Assembly (NCBI GenBank): GCA_002794775.1
Contig: NBAY01000035.1
Span: forward strand, 62,001 to 126,000
Direction: 5' to 3'
DNA length: 64,000 bases
Origin: Porodaedalea pini
Taxonomy: Eukaryota > Basidiomycota > Agaricomycetes > Hymenochaetales > Hymenochaetaceae
Position numbers and translations under genes: made by a program. Of this stretch, positions 22,028-33,011 are shown piece after piece. The stretch's first letter is position 1, and each line of letters begins with the position of its first letter. Under the pieces are notes generated by a model. It saw only the letters and a program-made list of their open reading frames with translations. It was not told where the DNA came from and searched no databases.

Positions 22028-25000
22028 TTACCCCCCCCTCAAGGTTGGGCGTCCCGACCAACCAAGATCGCGGTCGTCTGGCTCGGTGTCGACGAAGAGC
22101 GGACGGAGTCTTGAGCGAGGGATATCGAGTTTGCGGGGAGCACCGGGGTGTTTGAGGTAGAATTCAGCAATTGCCTCCCTTGCGTTCTCGCCGAAGTCCG
22201 TCTCCGGTTGCCAGGTCGGTTCGTTGTACCCGACCCACTTGACGAGGTACTGTAGTTTACCTCGGTGCAGACGTGAGTCAATGACCTCTTCAACCTCGTA
22301 TTCCTCTTCGTTGTCGACGATTTCCGGTGGTGGCGGTGGCGGTAGCTTCTGGCTCTCAAACGACGGTTCAACGGCGGGTTTCAACAGGGCTTCGTTGAAG
22401 ACAGGGTGGACCTTTTTCCATCGCTTCGGGAGTTTGAGCTTGTACGCGCTCGCTCCTACCTTGTCGACGACGTCAAAGGGGCCGTACCATTTGTCTGCAA
22501 GTTTCTTTGTCGGCGAGTCCGTACTGATGTTTCGCCCGTCAAGGAAGACCTTGTCGCCAGCCTTGTATTCCACCGATGCTCCTGCCGTCCGGTCATGGTA
22601 GCGTTTCATGTCTTCTGCTGCCTTGACCAGATTGTCCCTTGCCGCGCGATGGGTCTCCTTGATGTGCTTCGCGAATTCTTCTGCCGACATGTTGGTAGAT
22701 GAAGTTCGTACGGCGTCAAAGCTCCTAGGGTGACGTCCAGTGTTCGCGTAGAAGGGTGACATCTTTGTCGCCGAGTGTTCTCGGTTGTTGTAGGCGAACT
22801 CTGCGAGAGGGAGCCAGTCTTTCCAGTCTGACTGCCGATGGTCAACGAAGAGCCGGAGGTACTGTTCGAGCTCTTGGTTGACGCGTTCCGTCTGACCGTC
22901 CGTTTGCGGGTGATATGCCGTCGACGGGTTGCCTTCGATGTGTAGGAGTTTGTACAGCTCCCTCATCATTGATGCGTCAAACTGCGTGCCTCGGTCATGG
23001 ATGATCTTTTTTGGTAAGCCATGGAGACGGAAGACGTGGTCGCGGTACAGTTGAGCCATGCCTTCCGCTGACAATTTTGTCGTCGTCGGGATCGCGTGCA
23101 TCTGTTTCGAGAACCTATCGACGAAAACGCAGATTGCGTTGTGCTTCTTGGAGTCCGGGAGTTCTCCGATGAGGTCGACCGTGACAATTTCCCAGGGACC
23201 TTCAGGGACCGCGTTCGGATGAAGTGGCCTCGACCTTGATGCCCTCAGAGCCTTCGTTCGTTGGCAGCGGTCACATCCTCGGACGTATGCTCGGACATCG
23301 GAGAACATCGACGCCCACCAGAAGTCTCGACGTACCAGTTCGACCGTCTTCGACGATCCCGGATGTCCTGCCAGGGTCGAGTCGTGGCACTCCCTCAACA
23401 CCGCTTCCTTCATTGTCGACGGCACGTACACCTTGCCTTTCATTCGCCACAACCCGTCGACTTCTACCATATTCGTCGGCCTTTCCGACTCGTCTTGCGC
23501 CCTCTGCGCTTCACCCACTCGTTCCAACACCTCATCCCGCGACGTCCTCACTATTCCACGATTCAACCACTTTTCCTTGATGAAGACGATGCCGTTGTTG
23601 TCATCCTGGCCCTTGTCGTAATCTGCCTTGCGCGACAATAGGTCCGCCTTGCCCATCGTCTTCCCCGACTTGTGTTCGAGGTGGAAGTCAAACTCTTCGA
23701 GTTCGGTTCGCCAGCGGGCTTGACGGTAGCTCAGCTTCTGCGCTGACCTGAAGTAGGTGAGGTTAGCGTGGTCGGACCAGATTTCGATCGTGTGGCGAGC
23801 GCCGAGGAGGTATTGTCGCCATTCCTTGAGCGCCGAAACGATCGCGAGCATCTCCTTGTCGTAGATCTCGTAGTTTCGTTCAGCGGGTAGGAGCGCTTCT
23901 GACCTATAGGCAATCACCCTCCACTTCCCTTCCTGTTTTTGCAACAACACACCGCCGAGTGCAAAGTTTGACGAGTCCGCTTCTACGCGGAAAGGACCCT
24001 CGTCGTTGGCGATGGCTAGGACTGGAGGTGAGCAGAGACGTCGTCTCAGCTCCTCGAACGCTTCCTGCTGTTCGGTCTCCCATACCCAGTCCTTCTTGCC
24101 CGTTAACGACGTCAGCGGATGGACCACCTTACTGTAGTCCTTGATGAACCGTCGTAGCCAGTTACCCATGCCGAGGAATTGTTGTAGCTGTTTCAGGTTT
24201 CGCGGGACCGGCCAGTTCGCAATCGCCTCCGTCTTTGCTGGGTCAGCCTTGATCTCGCCATTACCGATGATGTGGCCGAGGTATTTGACGACCTTGGCGT
24301 CAAATTCGCACTTCTCCGGTTTCAGGTACAGGCCATTCTCTCGCAGGATCTGAAGGATGCGCCTCGACGTGTCTATATGTTCCTCAATGGTCTCCGAGAG
24401 GATCAATATGTCGTCGAGGTATACGATGATCAGGTTAGCGTAAATCAGTTCCTTGAAGATGTGATTGACAAAAGCCTGGAACGTTGCCGGGGCGTTGCAG
24501 AGACCAAAGAACATGACCGTCGGTTCGAAGAGGCCCATGTTTGTGCGAAACGCTGCTTTCCATTCGTCACCCTCCCGGATCCGGATATTGTAGTACCCCC
24601 AGCGAAGATCAAGCTTAGTGATGTACTTCGCTTTCTTGACCTTGTCGACGAGTTCGTCAATGAGAGGGAGGGGATACTTGTTCTTGATCGTACCGTCATT
24701 GAGCTTACGGTAATCCTGGATCGGGCGTAGCGATTTGTCGGCCTTCTTAATGAAGAAGAAGGGCGACGCCATGGGCGATATCGACCGTCGAATGCGACCC
24801 GACTTCAAGTTTTCATCGAGGAAGTCCTTGAGTGACTGTTGCTCTGTTGGCGTGAGCGGGTAGATTTTACAGTCACTTGGTTTGAAGTCGGGCTTCAAGT
24901 CGATGACGTGGTCCCACGGTCGGTGTTCCGGTAGCTTTTCGAAGCCTTTTTCGCTAAAGACGTCGGCGTAGTCGTTGAGGTATGCGGGCCAGGACTCCTT

Positions 25001-25672
25001 GTCCATTCGCACCTCTCTCACCCTCCTCGTCTCCTCTGCTGCTCTCCACACCCTCCGCATACCTTCCTCGTTGTCCTTCTCTACCACGCATTCACCTGGA
25101 CAGCGAGTAAAGTCGAGTGTCCCCGTCTTCCAGTTGACCTCTGGATTGTGTCGTCAAAGCCAGTCGTACCCCAGGAAGATGTTAGAAGACGCCAATGAGG
25201 TTACCGCCAGGACGATCTGTTCCTTATGATGACCGATCGTGAGTTCAACGTCAACGTATTCCTCGATCAACCCAGCTTCGTTGTGCGTGCCGTCAGCATT
25301 GAGCACCGCAAGGGGTCGGATATACCGCTTCGTCTCTAGCCCATACCGTTCGACGAACCTCACGTCGATGCACGATCCTGTACATCCCGAGTCCACGAGT
25401 GCGTGAGCGTCTACCTCCCTCACTTCACCTTTCACACTGTGTCCGACGTTCAGGAGAAGGTCCAGCTGGCGTCCGCCAGTTCCTCTCATGAACAACTGCT
25501 CGTACCCTTCACTTCTTTTCACACCGGTGGGGACTTCATACTCCGGAAAACCATCGACGTCGTTCGCATCTACGTGTTGTACAGACGGTTGGTTATATTT
25601 TAACGAGTCCGGATTCAAGGTCCCTTGTTCTTCCCGGTCAGTCGCCCCGATGGCTACGCCTGACCACTCGCA
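22028..25672 (-). pseudogene. T4 pol: PR-RT-RNase H-integrase-chromodomain, one TGA
   Basis: Single minus-strand frame from the frameshift site to the stop at 22,028. The only interruption is TGA at 25,154-25,156, where T2 has CGA. Below it, 22,028-25,087 is open for 1,019 codons. Domains from the N terminus: aspartic protease (ALVDSGCTGS, about 25,390); RT with [32 protein letters not shown] and the YLDDIL box (about 24,410); RNase H with VEADSSNFALGG, EIYDKEMLAIV and WSDHANLTYF; integrase zinc finger (AGHPG..GCDRCQ); integrase core with VTVDLIGELP, HDRGTQF and TERVNQELEQ; and a C-terminal chromodomain (YEVEEVIDSRLHRGKLQYLV, then EPTWQPE). All catalytic residues checked by eye are present. 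Confidence 0.95.
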
Positions 25673-25678
25673 AAACCC
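25636..25678 (-). promoter_or_regulatory. T4 gag-pol -1 programmed frameshift signal
   Basis: Slippery heptamer G-GGT-TTT (25,672-25,678) in the gag frame, 6-nt spacer, then inverted repeat GGTCAG (25,660-25,665) and CTGACC (25,636-25,641). The gag TAG is at 25,654-25,656 inside the loop. After a -1 slip the frame is open into pol, and there is no ATG at the start of the pol frame. Confidence 0.75.
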
Positions 25679-26733
25679 TGCGAGTCAACGACCTCTTCGT
25701 CATTCTCTCCTTCCTCCACATAGTCCTCCACCGTCGACCTCCGAGTGTCTACGACTTCCTCGAAGGCTGACTCCTTCATCGCTCCGAGCTCGTCTGCGAG
25801 GATGCGGCGTTCGCCAGGGGCCATCAGTTCCAGCATACGCTGGATAATCGGTTTCCCCTGCGGGCACCTGTCCTTGAAGTGGCCTTCTTGACCACAGATC
25901 CAGCAAGCTCTTCTGCGACGTGCCTCGTTCATAGAGACGTCCATCGGTTGTCCGATACCTCCGAACGTGACGCCGGTCGCGTCGCGTTTGTCGACGTGCG
26001 GGGTTGCAACTTGGCGCCGAGCGGGGGGTGCCGGTTGTTGTTGGCGAGGTTGCGGTATGAACGGGCGACCTCGTTGAATCGCGCGGATCTGCTGTTCTCC
26101 ACGATCGATCTCGATAGCTTTGTTCTTCCACGCCTCATACGTTGTCGGTACGGGCGTCGACCTCAGCACGCCGCGGACTACCTCGATGTTCATTGCTCGC
26201 TTGAGGCGGTCGCAGATAACGCTGTCGTCTTTCAGTTCCGCCCGCTTGATAATGACGTCAAGTTGTTGGAAGAACTTATCCGCGGTGAGGTCCTTCTGAA
26301 CCTTCTCCCGGAAATCCTTCAGCGCAGCTTCCTTTCGGTTCGGATCGTCGAACGAGGCGTCGAGTCGTTCCTGGAATCTTTCCCAGCTGTCCGTGAAGGT
26401 AACGATTCCCGCCGTTGTCGACTCCTCGACGTAGTTCTGCGCCCATGTTGCCGCATTACCACCCTTCAGGTAGGAGAGAGCTACGTAGATCTTACTCTCC
26501 GACGTAGGGTATCGGTTTGGGTTCGCGGACACGAAAAGAAGGACTTCGCGTCTGAAGTCAAGGTAATCGTCGCCACCAGTGAATTCACGTGGTCGGGCGA
26601 CGTCTATGTTGGGGGTCGGGGGGTTAGCGGCCACGACCGGTGCTGGGGCGTTGTTCGCCTGATGGGCGAAGGCATTCGCAACGATGGCCGCGATCTGCGC
26701 CATTTGCTGTTGGCTGAAACCTTCTGCTGACAT
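25654..26733 (-). CDS. T4 Gag polyprotein
   Basis: 359 codons from ATG at 26,731-26,733 (MSAEGFSQQQMAQIAAIV) to TAG at 25,654. A capsid-like helical region (DYLDFRREVLLF, YLKGGNAATWAQNYV) is followed by a basic linker and a CCHC knuckle CWICGQEGHFKDRC (about 25,860-25,905). The same frame is open upstream to about 27,086 and encodes sequence shared with T2 and T3 (KIDLTDEQRRALP, then WWSEIRHGW), so the mature Gag may begin upstream at a non-ATG codon or through another frame. Undamaged. Confidence 0.9.
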   Translation of the reverse strand: MSAEGFSQQQMAQIAAIVANAFAHQANNAPAPVVAANPPTPNIDVARPREFTGGDDYLDFRREVLLFVSANPNRYPTSESKIYVALSYLKGGNAATWAQNYVEESTTAGIVTFTDSWERFQERLDASFDDPNRKEAALKDFREKVQKDLTADKFFQQLDVIIKRAELKDDSVICDRLKRAMNIEVVRGVLRSTPVPTTYEAWKNKAIEIDRGEQQIRAIQRGRPFIPQPRQQQPAPPARRQVATPHVDKRDATGVTFGGIGQPMDVSMNEARRRRACWICGQEGHFKDRCPQGKPIIQRMLELMAPGERRILADELGAMKESAFEEVVDTRRSTVEDYVEEGENDEEVVDSQGFASGQA

Positions 26734-27425
26734 CGCGGGTTCGGGTGTTGAAGGTTCTGGGGGAGTCGGCGGTGAGGGATCTCTGTTGGTCTCGCGGTAA
26801 GGACCCGGAGTCGGTGGTAGGTTAACCGTAGATGTTGACGGTGCGGGTGACGATGGGGTAGCTGGAGGCCACCTTGCTCTCCTTCCTCGTTCGTCTGACG
26901 AATACCAGCCGTGCCGGATTTCACTCCACCAGATGTCGTGAGTGACGCCGCTGTTATTGGTCGCGACGTAGCCTGGTCGATCTGGATCCCAACGGGCTGA
27001 GGCAGGAAGGGCCCGTCGCTGTTCGTCGGTGAGATCTATCTTGACGTTGGCGGTGGGACAGGGATCGGTTGCGTGTTCGATCCGGGGTTACGCCAACGTT
27101 GAGCGGGTTCGTCAGCGAAGTTGATGACGAGGCGGTAGGATCCGAGTGAGATTACAAACGAGATCGTCGTCGAAGTTTGGACTCGTCTGGTTACCCACGT
27201 CCACGTTAGGTGCGTGCTCCACCAGAGGCTAATTCGTAGAGCCAGGGTCGGGAGATGTCGGTTGATATGTTTACGTAATACACGAACGTCCGAAAACGTC
27301 CGGGCAGGGTTGAGGGTTGTCGTTCAGGGGGTTTACACGTCAAATCCGTCGAGGGGAGCGCTCCTCTAGACTGAGTGAAGGCGAGTCGACAGCGACGACG
27401 TACGCTGGGGATGAGCCTGGGTGGG

Positions 27426-27437
27426 GTTCTGCTTTTA
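27426..27437 (-). other. T4 primer-binding stretch (self-priming type)
   Basis: Minus strand TAAAAGCAGAAC directly after the 5' LTR. It pairs over 11 nt with GTTCTGCTTTT (27,633-27,643) at the putative 5' end of the transcript. No tRNA-type TGG start. Confidence 0.68.
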
Positions 27438-27860
27438 TGTTAGGCGGGAGTCCGGGAGACGACTCGGACTGGGCAGGCCTCGGCTGACTGTTGTCTGGGA
27501 CGTGCTATACTCGAGCGTAGACTCGGGACACGCTTACTCAGGCTAGGTCGACGCGGAGGTAAGAGGATTAATACAAGACTAGACTAATACAAGGGGGACG
27601 AGTCTCACCTAGGTCGACGCGGAGGTAAGAGGAAAAGCAGAACAAGGAGTTCATGCGATTCCTGAGACCTTATATAGCGACGACCGTGAGACTATATTAC
27701 CTAACATTACATAACGAGTGGGAATGGAACGAATGAAGGTCGTGTAGAGGGAGTGTGGGAAGTGATTGGAAAGATGATTAAAGATAATGAAAAGGAGCAA
27801 TTAACAGAAACGAAAAAGGAAAAGGGGAAATAAAGAAAAGGGGAAGTTCGAGTCCTGACA
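27438..27860 (-). repeat. T4 5' LTR with promoter-like box
   Basis: 423 bp. On the minus strand TATATAAGG lies at 27,671-27,676 and the self-complementary segment starts 28-33 nt downstream. Confidence 0.96.
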
Positions 27861-30833
27861 ACAAGGTGTCCTAGCCTGCATATCTTGATGACTATGCCAA
27901 TGTCTTCTTGGAGAAAGGATTTGAGAAGCTACCAGAATATCAACCCTGGGACCACGTCATTGATCTGGAGCCCAACTTTAAGCCTAGCGACTGCAAGATC
28001 TATCCATTGATGCCGACGGAACAACAGTCACTAAAGGACTTCCTTGATGAAAACCTGAAGTCTGGCCATATTCAAAAGTTGATCTCACTGATGGCATCAC
28101 CCTTCTTCTTCATCAAGAAGGCCAACAAATCCCTATGCCCAATCCAGGATTACTGGAAGCTTAATGAGGGTACAATCAAAAATAAGTATCCTCTCCCCCT
28201 CATCGATGAACTAGTCGACAAGGTCAAGAAGGCGAAGTTCATCACCAAGCTTGACCTTCACTGGGGGTATTACAACATCCAGATCCGTGAAGGCGATGAG
28301 TGGAAGGCAGCATTCCACATGAACATGGGTCTTTCAAACTGATAGTGATGTTTTTCAGTCTTTGCAATGCACCAGCAATGTTCCAGGCATTCGTCAACCA
28401 CATCTTCAAGGACTTGATATATGCCAACTTGATCATTGTCTACCTCAATGACATCCTGATCCTCTCGGAAACCATTGAGGAACACATCAAAATGTCGAGA
28501 CGTGTACTTCAAATCCTTAGAGAAAACAGCCTCTACCTGAAACCAGAGAAATGCGAGTTCAACATCAAGGTCGTCAAATACCTTGGTCATATCATCGGCA
28601 ACGGAGAACTCAAGGCTGATCTGGCAAAGATGGAGGTGATCACTAGCTGGCCCATCCCTCAAAACCTCAAGGAACTCCAAAAGTTCCTCAGCATGGGTAA
28701 CTGGCTCCGATGGTTCATCAAGGACTACAGCAAAGTGGTCCAACTGTTGACGTCACTAATAGGAAAGAAGGGCTGGGTATGGGAGACTGAATAGCAAGAA
28801 GCATTCAAGGAGCTGAAATGTTGTCTCAGCTCACCTCCAGTCCTGGCAATCACTAACAATGAGGGCCCTTTCTGTGTAGAGGTGGACTCGTCAAACTTTG
28901 TGCTCAGAGGCATGTTGATGCAGAAGCAGGGAGGAAAGTAGAGGGTCATCACCTACAGGTCAGAGGTGCTCCTGCCAGCAGAATGAAACTACAAGATCTA
29001 TGACAAGGATATGCTTGTGATTGTTTTGGCACTCAAGGAGTGGAGACAGTACCTTCTCAGTGCCCATCACAAGATTGAGATCTGGTCCGACCATGCCAAC
29101 CTCATGTACTTCAGGTCAGCGCAGAAGCTGAGCTATCGTCAAGCTCACTGGTGGACAGAACTCGAAGAATTCAACTTCCACCTTGAGCACAAGTCGGGTA
29201 AGATGATGGGCAAGGCAGACCTGCTGTTGCGCAAGGTAGGATACAACAAAGGCAAGGATGACAACAATGGCATCATGTTCATCAAGGAGAGGTGGTTGAA
29301 TTGTGGAATGGTGAGGATGTTGCGTGATGAGGTGTTGGACTGAGTGGGTGAAGTGCAGAGGGTGCAGAATGTGTCGGAGAGGCCAATGGGACTGACAGAG
29401 GTCAACAGGTTGTGGTGGATGAAGGGAAAGGTCTACGTGCTGTCAGCAATGAAGGAAGCAGTATTGCAGGAGTGTCACAACTCAGTACTAGTCAGGCATC
29501 CAGGAGCATCAAAGACAGTGGAACTCATATGTCAAAACTTCTGGTGGGCATCAATGTTCTCCGACATCTGAGCATACATCCAAGGATGTGATCACTGTCA
29601 GCGAATGAAGGCTCTGAGGACATCAAGATCAAAGCTGCTTCATTTGAACACAGTCCCAGAAGGTCCTTGGGAGATTGTCACGGTCGATCTCATCGGAGAA
29701 CTCCTGGACTTGAAGGGACATAATGCAATCTGCATCTTCATGGATAGGTTCTCAAAGCAGATGCACATGATCCTGATGATGATGAAGTTGTCAGCAGAAG
29801 GCATGGCCCAATTGTACCACAACTACATCTTCCACCTCCATGGCTTACTGAAGAAAATCATTCACAACAGAGGCACGCAGTTCGATGCATTGATGATGAA
29901 GGAGCTGTACAAACTCCTGCACATCAAAGGCAACTCATCGACAGTGTATCACCCACAGACGGATGGTCAAATGGAACATGTCAATCAGGAGCTTGAACAG
30001 TACCTATGGCTCTTCATTAACCATCAACAGTTGGACTGGAAGGACTGGCTCCCCCTCACAGAGTTCGCATACAACAACCACGAACACTCAGTGACAAAGA
30101 TGTCCCCCTTCTATGTGAATACAGGATGTCATCCTCTAAGCTTTGACACGACATGAACCTCATCTGCTAACATGTCAGCAGAAGAATTCATGAAGCACAT
30201 CAAGGAGACTCATCACATCATAAAGGACAATCTGGTCAAGGCAGCAGAGGACATGAAATGCTACCATGACTGGATGGCAGGAACTTTGGTGGAGTACAAA
30301 GCTGGCGACAAGGTCTTCCTTGATGGGCAAAACATCAGCACAGATTTGCTGACAAAGAAACTTGCCGACAAGTGGTACGGCCCCTTCGACATTGTTGACA
30401 AGGTAGGAGTGAGTGCATACAAGCTCAAGCTCCCAAAGTAATGGAAAAAGATCCACTCTGTCTTTAATGAGGCCCTACTAAAACCTGCCATCGAACTGTC
30501 CTTTGAAAGCCAGAAGCAACTATCACCACTGCCACCCAACATTGTCAACAACAAGGAGGAATATGAGATCGAGGAGGCTCTAGACTCACGCCTACACAGA
30601 GGGAAGCTACAATACCTCATCAAGTGGATCAGCTACAATGAACCGATGTGGCGACCTGAGACAGACTTCAGCGAGAATGCAAAGGAGATGATCATAGAGT
30701 TTTATCAAAAACACCCTGGTGCACCTCATAAACTCAAAATCCCTCAACAATGCCTCCATCTGATCTTCGTCAACACTGAGCCTGACGACCACGATCATGG
30801 TTGGTTGGGACGCCCAACCTTGAGGGGGGGTAA
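27861..30833 (+). pseudogene. T3 pol: RT, RNase H, integrase, chromodomain (degenerate)
   Basis: Continuation of T3 pol after T4. Fragments on the plus strand: RT (27,908-28,342 and 28,300-28,794, catalytic box YLNDIL instead of YLDDIL), RNase H (28,795-29,343, WSDHANLMYF kept), integrase zinc finger and core (29,344-30,156), post-core region with LADKWYGPFD (30,172-30,441) and chromodomain (about 30,540-30,720, EEYEIEEALDS, LQYLIKW). Stops and frame changes separate the pieces. The end carries the purine tract AGGGGGGGTAA before the LTR. Confidence 0.88.
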
Positions 30834-32352
30834 TGTTAGGACTCAAACTTTTCCCTTTTCTTTTATTTTCCCCTTTTACTATTTCTTTTCTTTTAGTTGC
30901 TCCTTTTCATTATATTTACTGCCCTTTGCAGAAGTATTGTCACATGTGATTTCACTGATTTTCATGCCACAAGAGCCTCAAAACACAAACATTTTTATAT
31001 CTCAACCAAAAGTTGACCGTTTTGTGTCATCTAAGTTGCTAAATTCATTTTTTTTATCTCATATTTCATATTTCAACAAGAGTGATAATAAATAGTCAAA
31101 ATTGGAGTCCAAAACAGCAAAAATGCTGTTTTTGAACCCATTTCCCTTGTTCAGTTTTTCCTGCACTTAGATTTCACTGTACAGTGCTCCAGACCAGCAC
31201 AGAATTACAGTATTAGTCTATTATGAATTTACAGACTGATTTTGAGATGTATTGTGAGGTAGATGTACTGAATTGGTGCATGCCTAAAACACACAAATCC
31301 CCTCTGTTTCTGCAAGCCCCCCAGCCCCCAGGAAATTTTCTTCTCAACTAATTTCATGCATGTAAATTTATTCAAAGTGTATTGGAACAGATTTGAGCAG
31401 CATCCAGGGATCTAGCATCAACCAGTGAGCTGAATTGAGTACCAGATTCTGACTGTATGCACTATTCTTGTGAACATATCCCTGATTTATGAAGCAAGCC
31501 TGTATCCATGGACACTGCTCAAATCTGTTCCAATACACTTTGAATGAATTTACATGCATGAAATTAGTTGAGAAGAAAATTTCCTGGGGGCTGGGGGGCT
31601 TGCAGAAACAGAGGGGATTTGTGTGTTTTAGGCATGCACCAATTCAGTACATCTACCTCACAATACATCTCAAAATCAGTCTGTAAATTCTTAATAGACT
31701 AATACTGTAATTCTGTGCTGGTCTGGAGCACTGTACAGTGAAATCTGAGTGCAGGAAAAACTGAACAAGGGAAAGGGGTTCAAAAACAGCATTTTCGCTG
31801 TTTTGGACTCAAATTTTGACTATTTATTATCACTCTTGTTGAAATATGAAATATGAGATAAAAAAATGAATTTAGCAACTTAGATGACACAAAACGGTCA
31901 ACTTTTGGTTGAGATATAAAAATGTTTGTGTTTTGAGGCTCTTGTGGCATGAAAATCAGTGAAATCACATGTGACAATACCACTGAAAAGGGCAGTAACT
32001 ATCTTTTCAATCATTTCCCACACTCCCTTGCACCTGACCTTCATTTGTTCCATTCTGCTCCTTTATGTAATCTTAGATAATTGGGCAACCAGTTCTCACG
32101 AGGCGATCACTGTATATAAGGAAGAGGAATCACATCTGAACACCTGTTCTGCTTTTCCTCTTACCTCTGTGACCTAGGTGAGACTGTGTCCCCCCTCCTG
32201 TAGTAAAGTACAATTGTATTAATCCTCTTACCTCTGTGATGACCTAGCCTGAGTACAGCATGTCCAAGTCCCCACTCAAGTATAGCACATCCCAGATGAC
32301 AGTCAGCTGAGGCCTGCCCAGTCTGAGCTGTCTCCCAGACTCCTGCCTAACA
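30834..32352 (+). repeat. T3 3' LTR, split by palindrome M1b
   Basis: Matches the 5' LTR except for M1b, inserted at the TA of a TTAA that is intact in the 5' LTR (about 18,868-18,872). Without M1b it is about 440 bp. Confidence 0.93.
30919..31995. mobile_element. M1b: 1,077-bp near-perfect palindromic element
   Basis: CTGCCC..GGGCAG ends, flanked by TA (30,917-30,918 and 31,996-31,997). Arms of about 485 bp (30,919 to about 31,404 and about 31,510 to 31,995) are near-complete reverse complements around a loop of about 105 bp. Non-coding. The uninterrupted target is present in the other T3 LTR, which confirms the ends and the TA duplication. Confidence 0.88.
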
Positions 32353-32357
32353 AAGAC

Positions 32358-33011
32358 ACATACCAGATTGCAGTCTGACAATGGGAGCCATGTATCAATT
32401 GGATGATCTGAGTTCTGGTGGAGCACTGGTATGGCCAGATGCAATGCAGACATTTTTCCTCCTTATAATTTATGTTTGTCCTAGGTTCTTCTGATTTCTA
32501 TGCTCTCTATGCATGCCTCTATGGCCTATGACTTTTTCTTTTGACTTCTCTATGTTTCAACTGATATGTACATTATGCCCATATGGAAACTATTAACTGT
32601 AGATAGATCTTTGGACTTAGTATAAATATGCACCCCATGTCGTAGGTAGAGGACAAGTCAGTTCTACCACAGAGTCTCCCTCAGATAGGGTAGCTTGAGT
32701 GCAATTCATCTTAGTTCTTGTAAACCTTGTAGTCATTCTATCTATGTCTTAGTCTCTTATCCCTCAAATTCATCTCTCATCTCTTGATCTATAACTCAAA
32801 CCTCATTACTCACGGTTATCACATTGTACCAGTGTTGATTATCCACACATACTGTCATCGTACCAATCAACTAGAGTTCCGACTGGAGTTTTCACCCTCA
32901 GTTCTTGATATTGACATGTACTGACACGTACTGGTGTAGCGCTCAATTCACGCTTAGGCATCAGCCATCCCAGCATACCACCTGCTCTATTTATTATTAT
33001 ATACAGATACA
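32358..33011 (+). repeat. T0 3' LTR, right part
   Basis: Homologous to the T7 LTR in order: the GATGATCTGAGTTCTGGTGG region, TCTATGTTTC region, CTGTAGATAGATCTTTG, TATAAATA (about 32,620), the CCCTCAGATAGGG region and a decayed GTACT/GTACC repeat tail (about 32,915-32,940). The exact end is uncertain (33,011 to about 33,035). Confidence 0.55.

Larger units (their letters stand above)
21605..27860 (-). mobile_element. T4: youngest chromodomain Ty3/gypsy element, LTRs identical by eye
   Basis: 6,256 bp. LTRs 21,605-22,027 and 27,438-27,860 (423 bp each, no difference found by eye). Perfect target duplication ACAAG (21,600-21,604 and 27,861-27,865). CpG-rich, unlike its host T3. Gag is open and pol is interrupted by a single TGA. 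This is the best reference for the family in the window. It may be recently active, if only through proteins supplied by other copies. Confidence 0.97.
18786..32352 (+). mobile_element. T3: degenerate chromodomain Ty3/gypsy element interrupted by T4 and M1b
   Basis: 5' LTR 18,786-19,229 (444 bp) and 3' LTR 30,834-32,352 (enlarged by M1b), with a perfect target duplication AAGAC (18,781-18,785 and 32,353-32,357). Plus-strand order: LTR, self-priming site, leader, gag, protease, T4 insertion, RT-RNase H-integrase-chromodomain, purine tract, LTR. Pol has many stops and CpG is scarce. It lies inside the T0 3' LTR. Confidence 0.95.
1..33011 (+). mobile_element. T0: LTR retrotransposon, 5' end outside window, split by nested insertions
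   Basis: The oldest host layer of the cluster. Its visible parts are the end of pol (195-440), a spacer, an antisense reading frame (2,202-3,850 and 17,849-18,543), a purine-rich tract (18,554-18,562) and a 3' LTR (18,563-18,785 plus 32,358 to about 33,011). Removing T1 with one copy of its target duplication restores the antisense frame, so both halves belong together. The LTR is homologous to that of T7 and both start with TGTAGAG. The right end is uncertain because the tail has decayed; I set it by comparison with the T7 LTR tail. T0 is CpG-poor and carries stops, so it is inactive. It may belong to the pol-bearing relatives of the pol-less T7. Confidence 0.6.

Noticed and set aside
22224..24730. 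Many plus-strand open frames of 60-240 codons opposite the Ty3 pol genes (also at 11,481-13,285 and 13,691-15,768)
   Set aside because: They are antisense shadows of pol and gag. The encoded peptides are low in recognisable motifs and the minus frames carry the conserved domains.
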